Shown here: positions 57,668 to 64,000 of the stretch, piece after piece | Layout: each line of letters opens with the position of its first letter | Numbering within the stretch: the stretch's first letter is position 1 | From: Isoetes taiwanensis | Taxonomy: Eukaryota; Streptophyta; Lycopodiopsida; Isoetales; Isoetaceae | NCBI GenBank assembly: GCA_021234155.1 | Contig: JAJEKV010000098.1 | Span: forward strand, 1,495,248 to 1,559,247 | Length of the DNA stretch: 64,000 nt | Reading direction: 5' to 3' | The notes under the pieces: generated by a model | What the model was told of the DNA's origin: nothing | The model's database searches: none | Seen by the model: only the letters and a program-made list of their open reading frames with translations | Translations under genes and position numbers: made by a program

Positions 57668-58424
57668 GTGAAAAGCGTACAAAAACACAAAGAAAACCCC
57701 ATGTTATTATGCTACATATTCTTCACTGTTTTATGGAATATACGGAAGCATAGGAATATATGTCTCCATGGGGGACATGCTATCTCTATATGTTGGATTA
57801 AGATTAACATCAAGCATGACTTACAAACCTCTGCAACTGCTCATAGGCTTCAAAGTGAACAGAACATTTGTGATGACAAATGGAACTCTATTGGTTATTT
57901 TTTTGGTCAACATAATTTGTTTAAATTACAGTGCTCTCAAATGGATACTAACTCATCTTCTGATGTTGATGCTAGAATATCTGGAGTTTTGTAAACGCAT
58001 CTTGGATACAAGCTTTGATTGTTTTGAGGCAGAAAGGAATCTGGAACACTTTGACATGCAAGTAAATGCCTTTGCTGATTATGATTGGAAATAAAAAATA
58101 CCAGACAGGTTGTTCCCAAAGCCCCATGAATTTCCAGTCAGAGAGATTCAGTGGGCATATGAATTCTACAAGAGCACCTATCAGATGACTACCCTCTTTT
58201 GGTTTCTGGAAATCAATCATATGCAGATGACAGATAGCCAGTTTGAGTTTTACAGAGAGTGCTATTATTATCATAGAGGGAAAGCAGATGCTTATGGAAA
58301 TCTCATGCTAATCATGGCTATTTCTTGTGTTACTGATCTACTGGAGGCTCTAGATTGGGGAAATGATACCAACCATATCTTACAGCCTGCCTTCTCTGAC
58401 CATTTTTCCTATCTTGACCCTTAA
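57668..58424 (+). pseudogene. LINE-A distal C-terminal region (fourth block)
   Basis: FFTVLWNIRKHRNICLHGG (about 57,735-57,790) is the typical W-x(2)-W/I-K-x-RN block found downstream of the zinc region in plant L1-like ORF2. A later frame (58,110-58,424) has EIQWAYEFYK and FWFLEINHMQM, which could be a worn RNase H fold, but the catalytic acids are not convincing. Three frames are needed to follow the similarity. Confidence 0.6.
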
Positions 58425-58695
58425 GCTCAATATATATACCATAAATTTCCTGCTTCTCATACATTTTGGCTCAATTGTATTTACACAGGTTCATATTCAG
58501 CTAGATCAACTACATGAGAAGTGGAGAACTCGGAATGTTTATGCTACTGCTCCTTTATACAGACTTTTAGAAAGCCTTCAGACATTAAGACTATTAAGAC
58601 TGTTTTGTCTTTAATATTTATGCTTAGTGTCTATTATATATATTATAGCAACATCACGTTGCTTACAATGTACTTTTTGATCTTTAATTAATGAA
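58425..58695 (+). other. LINE-A 3' untranslated end
   Basis: AT-rich, non-coding sequence ending 'taattaatgaaaaaac'. HP-4 begins within about 40 bp. No clear target duplication of LINE-A was found. Confidence 0.4.
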
Positions 58696-58719
58696 AAAAC
58701 ATCTCATTCTCTCCTCTAG

Positions 58720-60715
58720 GCCCCCAAACGCTTCTTGGGAAGGGCAAAGCGGATCCGATGGTATGCGTGCAGAGCTTCTCAAGTGGGCGGGTCCCCAATG
58801 GTGCTCCGGTTCTCAAAGACTTTCAACGGGCATTGCAAGAAGGCTTCCCCGCGAATGGACTAACAATTTAGAGTTGTGCCCATATACAAAGCGGGGGACC
58901 CCCGATGGCCGACCAACTATCGCATTCATTATGGTCGTTAAGCCTTTGCCAAGTTGCTTGTCGGGATTCTTGAGCGGCCCGACACTTTGGGCAGAGGATG
59001 GAGAAGTGCGGGTTCTCACGCTGGTAGGCTTCCTGCTCGGCATTCTACTATTGACCATATCTTCACTGCGAACACTCATAGAGGATAGCCGAATCAACGC
59101 CGTAACCTCGCATCGTTGCTTTGTGGATTTCGCAGCGGCTTTACATAATGCCCTCGATAAGTTGTGGGACAGATTGAGACACCGGGGACCCCGCTGACTT
59201 GCAGAATGCTATATACACTATACAAGGCTTGCCCCTTCCGCTTCACACCGGTCCGGGGAGCCCGTTAGTAGCATTAAAAGCGCCCGTGGCCCTCATCCCC
59301 CGACGCCGGGCTTGTACATTGACCAGCTAGAAGAATGGCTAGGCTTAACGGGGAGGCGCCGCTTGATGCACCACATAATCCGGCAACTCATATATGCTGA
59401 TGATGTTGACCTGCTCGCATATACCCTAGAGGACATGCAACGCCACTTGGATGCTTTGGACACTTTCTGCCAATTCATTGGCATGAGAGTTAACTTGGCC
59501 AAGACGAGGGTGCTGCTGGTCCCATCATCCCGGCACCCACGCCTTCCCTCATTCACTTACCAAGGGCGGGTACACATCAGGTTTCTGGTCACTGCGGTTT
59601 TGAAAGCCCTGTATGCAATGCAAAACAAGGTCACAAGGCGAGTTATATGCATGGGGTCACCCGGGCACACTTGTTCAGGGCCTTGGTTGAACCGGTCCCT
59701 CCCCTCTATGGGGGCGAAATATGGGGACGGTGATATCCCTCACCACTTGGGCGATCTAGAGCAGAGACCTAAGGCCTTCTTGGCACGCTGGGGGGAAATC
59801 CACGGTCCCATATCGATCTTGCTCCGGAGGCAGGCTTCCTTCCATTACGAGGGCTGCTTATTGGAATCGTCATTATTTACTTCCGGAAGGTGGTGGCTAT
59901 GGATGAAGCCCGCTTAACCTGCTTTGGCAGGGCGATGGGCCCGCTTGGCGACTCAAAGCTTCTTGGAAAGACAAGCAAGCCCGGTGGTTCTCGCTGATGG
60001 AATGTCGAGACACGATGTGTGGACCGTCATAATCAAGGAAACCCGCCGCCTTTGAAGCGCGATACTTGATGCTTGCTTCATGGCCAAGCTTTGGGATCAC
60101 GAGGGCCACGGCCACATGTCAAGGTGACAAATTATAAACAGCGGAGTTCATCCCATGCTCACGAGGGGCCACACCACCTGGCGCTTATCCATCTACCCAT
60201 GAAAAAGCGCCCGGTGATTGCTTCCATTAAACACGATTGTGCACACCACCTCGCATTGAGATGTAGGAGATGGATTAGGGAGTTGGCGTGAGGGCCGAGG
60301 TGCCGCCCGGTCGCGTCAACAAAGCCATTGAGGATGAAAGTCACGCCCCTCGGTGCTGTCCGTGCCCGAGCATATCGGGCCGGAGATGCTCGGTTAGTTG
60401 TGCCCATCAAGCCCCCGCCAGGAGAATCGCGAGCGGCCTCTCAGGGGCTTGTTGGGATCGTACCTCGGGAGGTAATGAATACCAGGAGACTTCGGTTATG
60501 CCCCCGTCCGGCATTAACCTCAGTACCATTGTGACTATGTATATAATCATGCGGTATCCTCGACATCCTTATTGCTACTAAGGTTTTCCCCGAAAACCTT
60601 CGGCCGGGTTTTAATCCCCGGTAGTAATCCTTTGCTCTCTTTTGTACTTGGGTCCCATAGGCCAGTTGGTCTCCGGATCGATAAAATCATATTCTATTCT
60701 ATTCTATTCTATTCT
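58720..60715 (+). mobile_element. HP-4: 5'-truncated non-LTR element with (ATTCT)n tail
   Basis: It starts abruptly inside the reverse transcriptase and ends with hairpin 1 (AAGGTTTTCCCCGAAAACCTT, 60,579-60,599), hairpin 2 (GGCCAGTTGGTC, about 60,659-60,671) and five ATTCT units (60,691-60,715). It is GC-rich like HP-1, and both its protein fragments and its 3' module match HP-1. It lies immediately 3' of LINE-A. Confidence 0.8.
58750..59920 (+). pseudogene. HP-4 reverse transcriptase relic
   Basis: SDGMRAELLKWAGP (N-terminal RT block) opens the fragment. IMVVKPLPSCLSG, then RTLIEDSRIN and CFVDFAAALHNALDKLW (motif A region) follow. YIDQLEEW follows a damaged motif B. Then comes an intact catalytic LIYADDVDLLAYTLEDMQRH (about 59,385-59,445) with FCQFIGMRVNLAKTRVLL. 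The C-terminal part reads DLEQRPKAFLARWG. The order agrees with HP-1. Frameshifts at about 58,850, 59,200 and 59,600 inactivate it, although the YADD residues are kept. Confidence 0.8.
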
Positions 60716-60823
60716 CCAAAGAAAAATACAAAATCATTTTTGTGCAATCTAAAACTATAGAGTCATGTTTATTAGCCTCAATGGATTTGCAAGTGTGTAA
60801 TGTGCAAACTGCTATTAGATATT

Positions 60824-60861
60824 GGAGGAGGAGGAGGAGGAGGAGGAGGAGGAGGAGGAGG
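60824..60861 (+). repeat. (GGA)n microsatellite
   Basis: About 12 perfect GGA triplets. Purine-only mirror sequence of this kind can form triplex or G-rich structures. It lies in non-coding AT-rich sequence. Confidence 0.95.
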
Positions 60862-61984
60862 CATCCTACTATCCTATTTGGTCTACTATAATCAAAGCAT
60901 GCACTGCTTTATCAAAGCATGCCTTACTCAAACCCTAAACTCTAAAGCCTTACATATGAATGACATGGTTGATAGGATTGCATGCTTCATCTATTAGCTG
61001 CATCTTTATCCTCCGAGATCTTCAGAATTCATAAAATGATAAATCCCTTGAACCTAAACCAAGAAGCTCCAAGCGTATACCTTAAGACCCTCAACCCTAT
61101 AAAACACTTTGCACATCAATTTTTATTGTGATTGGCATGTAGATCCGGTACATTTAATCTAATATCTCCATTCTTACTTGATATAATAGTCATGATATCC
61201 TATCGGAATATAGAAATCCTAAGCCTCAATGGTGTGATGGCATGGTTGATAGCATTGCATGGTTACCTGTTACATCCTCTAAGTTCTTCGAATTCATGAT
61301 ATAGTAAGTCTGTCCCTAAACTTCGAAGTCCTAAACACGTAACAATAAACCTGATACCTTCAATGTATGATTTCTCAAATATGTGTAGCATGCACAAATG
61401 CAATTGTTACCTTAGCTGGGATAGTTGTGAAACCATTTTCTTTATAGAATAACCAAGGCGTTCAAGTCAAAACAAAATGCATGTGAATCAACAATTAGTA
61501 ATATGTCCACATGTGGTCCAATCCAAATATTTGGAAAGGGCTATTTGAGAATGGAGAAAAAGCAACAAAGCATATACATGATACATAAATCCCGCAAGGA
61601 TTAGGTTGGAAGCAAACCCTCCACAAAATGAACCTTCCAAACCTCAATGACCCAGCGGTGATCCGATATCGTTTAGAAGACGACTTCAATCTAGAAACGA
61701 AAACAAACAAATTGAATGCTATACCAAAGCTAAAAGATTCTTACAAAAACTTGCCGTCCGGTTGGTTTGGATTCAGAGGGGGCCATAATACTGCACAATA
61801 GGAAGGAAAAACAAGGGGGAAGTGGCGCAGGAAAAATCAGAAAAATTCAAAATTCAGAATGTTGGGAAAGGGATGAGTGGCAGCGGGAAAAATCCAGAAT
61901 CCGCGAGAGGGAAAAAGGATAAGTGGCCCCGAGAATGATGAAAGAAGAATCGATAATAATAACATGCATTAGTGAGCCCACACT
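60862..61984. other. Spacer with a diverged tandem duplication
   Basis: 60,961-61,095 and 61,235-61,365 share ordered words ('catggttgata', 'attgcatg', 'atcctc', 'gaattcat', 'cctaaac', 'gatacc/tatacc'), an old duplication with a period of about 270 bp. A minus-strand open stretch (61,495-61,710) has no recognised domain. Confidence 0.4.
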
Positions 61985-62480
61985 TATTGTCGTTTTCCTC
62001 GAAAACCCTTGGTGGGGGTTTTTAATCGATAGTAATTGGCTTCACTAATGTAGTCCAAGTCAAGACTTTTGTTGCCTCTGGCACCACTATTGGGCACCCA
62101 AGACTATGCACAATAATTGGAAAAAGAAAAGGAGCTAAGTGCGGACGTTGAGGGACCTCCGAATCGACCACCGGATAGAGCAAGTACAACCCAACAACCG
62201 GTGCTCTATTTCCACATTCGGTTTTGTGCACCAAAAACCGAGGGTTCATAATTTGACCCACTATTAAAAAGGTGGAATCGGAATCCACAATGTGTACCAA
62301 AGTCGGGTAATAGCAAACCACACCAGCATTGCCGGTGTGTGGTATCATAGAAAATAAGATAAACCTCAAAAGGCTACAATGAACCAACATGATTGCTAGT
62401 AGCACCCCCGGGGAGTGGCTTCCATGCTACATGGGTCGGGGCCTCAGGGCATTAGGGATACTAATTCTATTCTATATATA
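61985..62480 (+). mobile_element. HP-5: probable degraded 3' end of the HP family, interrupted
   Basis: 'gttttcctcgaaaac' (61,992-62,006) followed by 'gggggtttttaatcgatag' matches hairpin 1 and the downstream words of HP-4. Some 380 bp later, 'catgggtcggggcctcaggg' then 'attctattctat' resembles the hairpin-2 region and tail. The intervening 62,038-62,420 is unlike other copies and would be an insertion. It contains a minus-strand 127-codon open stretch without a recognised domain. Confidence 0.4.
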
Positions 62481-62484
62481 TGCA

Positions 62485-63058
62485 AATGCTAATAAACAAC
62501 CCTCAAAAGTATTCACTGATATTATTTACGCAACGATAAAAAATCTATTCTATTCTATTATAAATGTGCACCTCCTTATCTTAAAAAATCCATATCTTAT
62601 CTTGCTGTGGTCAACTTAGGACCATAGTAGACTCCACGTTTTCCATGGCATTTACTCATCTGCTCGTGGTATTTTATTGTAGCCCAGCCTAAGATACTGA
62701 TGGCCCTTGAAGAAGAAGCGAGTATTTGGATTCAATATCTTCATATTAATTCTTACTATTAGTCTCTTATACTGGATCAAGTACATAGTGCTTTGGGCTC
62801 GTGCTTTAGAAGAACTTTTTGTGCTTACACAACTAAATGAGATATGTACATTTTGTAATTTCTACTCTTCATAAATAAACTTCTTTTCGTCCTTCCAAAA
62901 AGGGAAAAAAAAATTCAAATGTAGTAATATCCCAAAGCGCAAACATTCCAAAAAATTATACAATATTGCAACTTTCGTAATCTAGCAAAGATGCATAAGT
63001 TAAACACAATGACGTATGAATTTTCCAGTCCAACACTATCTTTCAGTGCTTTGGTAAT
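62485..63058. other. AT-rich spacer
   Basis: It includes another short ATTCT run at about 62,548-62,560 and no gene. Confidence 0.35.
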
Positions 63059-64000
63059 TGTGACGGTCCAGGGGAATATACGCCATAAATACGTATATTC
63101 CTGGATCCGCCACCATACAAGTCTATCTTCATAGCCTTGTATACCATAGATTGTGGCACTAGGGGGCATGGCCAAGTTATTCACATAACTTAGCCAACCA
63201 TAGGCTAAGACCATTATCCACGTGGCCTTAACCTATTGGGCACCCGCCACACGGGACTCACCCGATTAGTGCCACGTGGCATCCTAGGTGGACCTAACTT
63301 ATATAGGCCTAAACCCTAACCCTAGGCCTCTTTTCCAGCCCTAGCACCCAGAGACTCACCTACTCATTCGAAACCCTCGCTTTCAACATCGCTTGTGGCA
63401 TAGGCTCTGTGCAGCGGCGGCCAGCAGGTAGACTCGCTCTTGGAGTAGAGCTGCATCTCGTGAGTCTCCGAGACCATGGAAGCACACGGATCCGGAGGGA
63501 GAGCTTCTGTGAGCGGTATGTAGGATAGTTTGATAGCTCATCCTCGAATTAGCATTCCGTGTGCTAGTATCTTGTATCTAGAGTAGAGCCATCCTAGAAC
63601 CCATATTCAACATCTTGAACCCTAATCAAGGAACCCTAACCATTAGTTAGTTGTATGATTAGGTTAAGATGTTCTTCTTATGATTATTCTCATGATGTGA
63701 TGATTATGTGATGATGGTTGATCATGTTTGCTCCTCTTGTTTGGGGAAGGGGGTGAGACCTAGGGCCATATGTAGTATGCTCCTAGAGTAGATCCCTTTA
63801 GTTCCTATTAGTTATGGCCCTGGTATGTGGAGCCCACCCGGCTATTGAGGCTATGATATGACTCACACCATAAACGGGCTGAGGGGAAAGTGGAGGGAGG
63901 ATCCCCCGCCGAGTGGGGCTTCGGGATCCCATAGTGGGCTAGGCTTATGGTCGGTCACTGCGGGGGGCGAGCATGGGTCCCACACCTCCCCGGGCAATGG
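63059..64000 (+). repeat. Probable LTR or 5' region of another retrotransposon, runs off the window
   Basis: From TGTGACGG at 63,059 the sequence changes from AT-rich to mixed and promoter-like. A strong stem (CCAGGGGAATATACG with CGTATATTCCTGG) lies at 63,068-63,104. Two G-boxes (CCACGTGG) lie near 63,217 and 63,273, with a TATA-like 'ttatataggcc' at about 63,298 and telomere-like 'aaaccctaaccctagg' directly after. TGTGAC is a common start of Ty3-type LTRs. The right end and any coding part lie outside the window, so the class is unproven. A host promoter is the alternative. Confidence 0.35.

Larger units (their letters stand above)
29345..58695 (+). mobile_element. LINE-A: L1-like LINE split into four blocks by three insertions
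   Basis: The plus-strand blocks are 29,345-33,986, 50,318-50,726, 53,699-54,796 and 57,668-58,695, about 7 kb in total and in collinear order. They carry ORF1, then ORF2 with endonuclease, reverse transcriptase, C-terminal zinc region and a possible RNase H remnant. The gaps hold Copia-1, HP-3 and a fold-back/PPR block. Reading across the Copia-1 gap (dropping one 5-bp repeat) continues the RT frame, which shows that the blocks were one element. Several frameshifts and stops are present. The 3' end near 58,695 is marked only by a short A run. Confidence 0.8.

Noticed and set aside
60822-60870. Poly-Gly open frame
   Set aside because: It is a product of the GGA microsatellite.
1-64000. CRISPR array, operon or bacterial contamination
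   Set aside because: No regularly spaced palindromic repeats, no ribosome-binding-site-led gene runs, and the sequence is plant-like throughout.

Overview
This is a nuclear window from a land plant, very probably a large, repeat-packed genome. The evidence is plant-type Ty1/copia elements primed by initiator-Met tRNA, L1-like LINEs with plant-style motifs, decayed PLS-type PPR genes, a cytochrome P450 relic, a tRNA-derived SINE, an organelle-type tRNA-Gly(GCC) half and telomere-like CCCTAA words. A fern or lycophyte is plausible from the mix of PPR relics and DUF7869/DUF8039-like transposon proteins, but that is inference. I find no intact host gene. There are no bacterial genes, no CRISPR array and no complete structural RNA gene.

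Layout. 1-11.6 kb: low-copy, AT-rich sequence with relics of a PPR gene (about 5.0-5.3 kb) and a cytochrome P450 (about 10.06-10.28 kb), plus a few unrecognised ORFs. 11.6-15.3 kb: a decayed minus-strand L1-like LINE (LINE-B). 15.98-16.11 kb: a SINE. 16.1-20.4 kb: AT-rich spacer with a 53-bp tandem repeat, a long ATT microsatellite and a 418-bp inverted-repeat element. 20.45-23.09 kb: a GC-rich, frameshifted non-LTR element (HP-1). 23.3-24.6 kb: an inverted fragment of the same family and a plastid-like tRNA-Gly half. 25.0-29.3 kb: a minus-strand, 3'-truncated copia element (Copia-2). 29.35-58.7 kb: one L1-like LINE (LINE-A) cut into four blocks by three later insertions. 58.7-60.7 kb: a second 5'-truncated element of the HP family (HP-4). 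60.7-64 kb: AT-rich spacer with a GGA microsatellite, then what looks like the start of an LTR of another retrotransposon.

Nesting is the main architecture. LINE-A is interrupted first by Copia-1 (33,987-50,312, 5-bp duplication TATTT, near-identical LTRs), exactly at the catalytic YADD block of its reverse transcriptase. It is interrupted second by an HP-family element (about 50,727-53,698), which itself carries a 0.55-kb inverted-repeat element. The third interruption (about 54,797-57,660) holds an 840-bp fold-back repeat and a PPR pseudogene. Copia-1 is about three times longer than expected because about 10.5 kb lies between its pol gene and its 3' LTR. That block carries a divergent pair of coding regions: minus-strand DUF8039-like and DUF7869-like proteins, and a plus-strand unit behind a TATA box.

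The HP family (four or five copies) shares a 3' untranslated module of two short hairpins followed by a short tandem repeat whose unit differs from copy to copy (CTTC, ATTC, ATTCT). The Copia-1 cargo and the HP tail module are the most promising undescribed items. All boundaries were read by eye; no alignment or database search was run.
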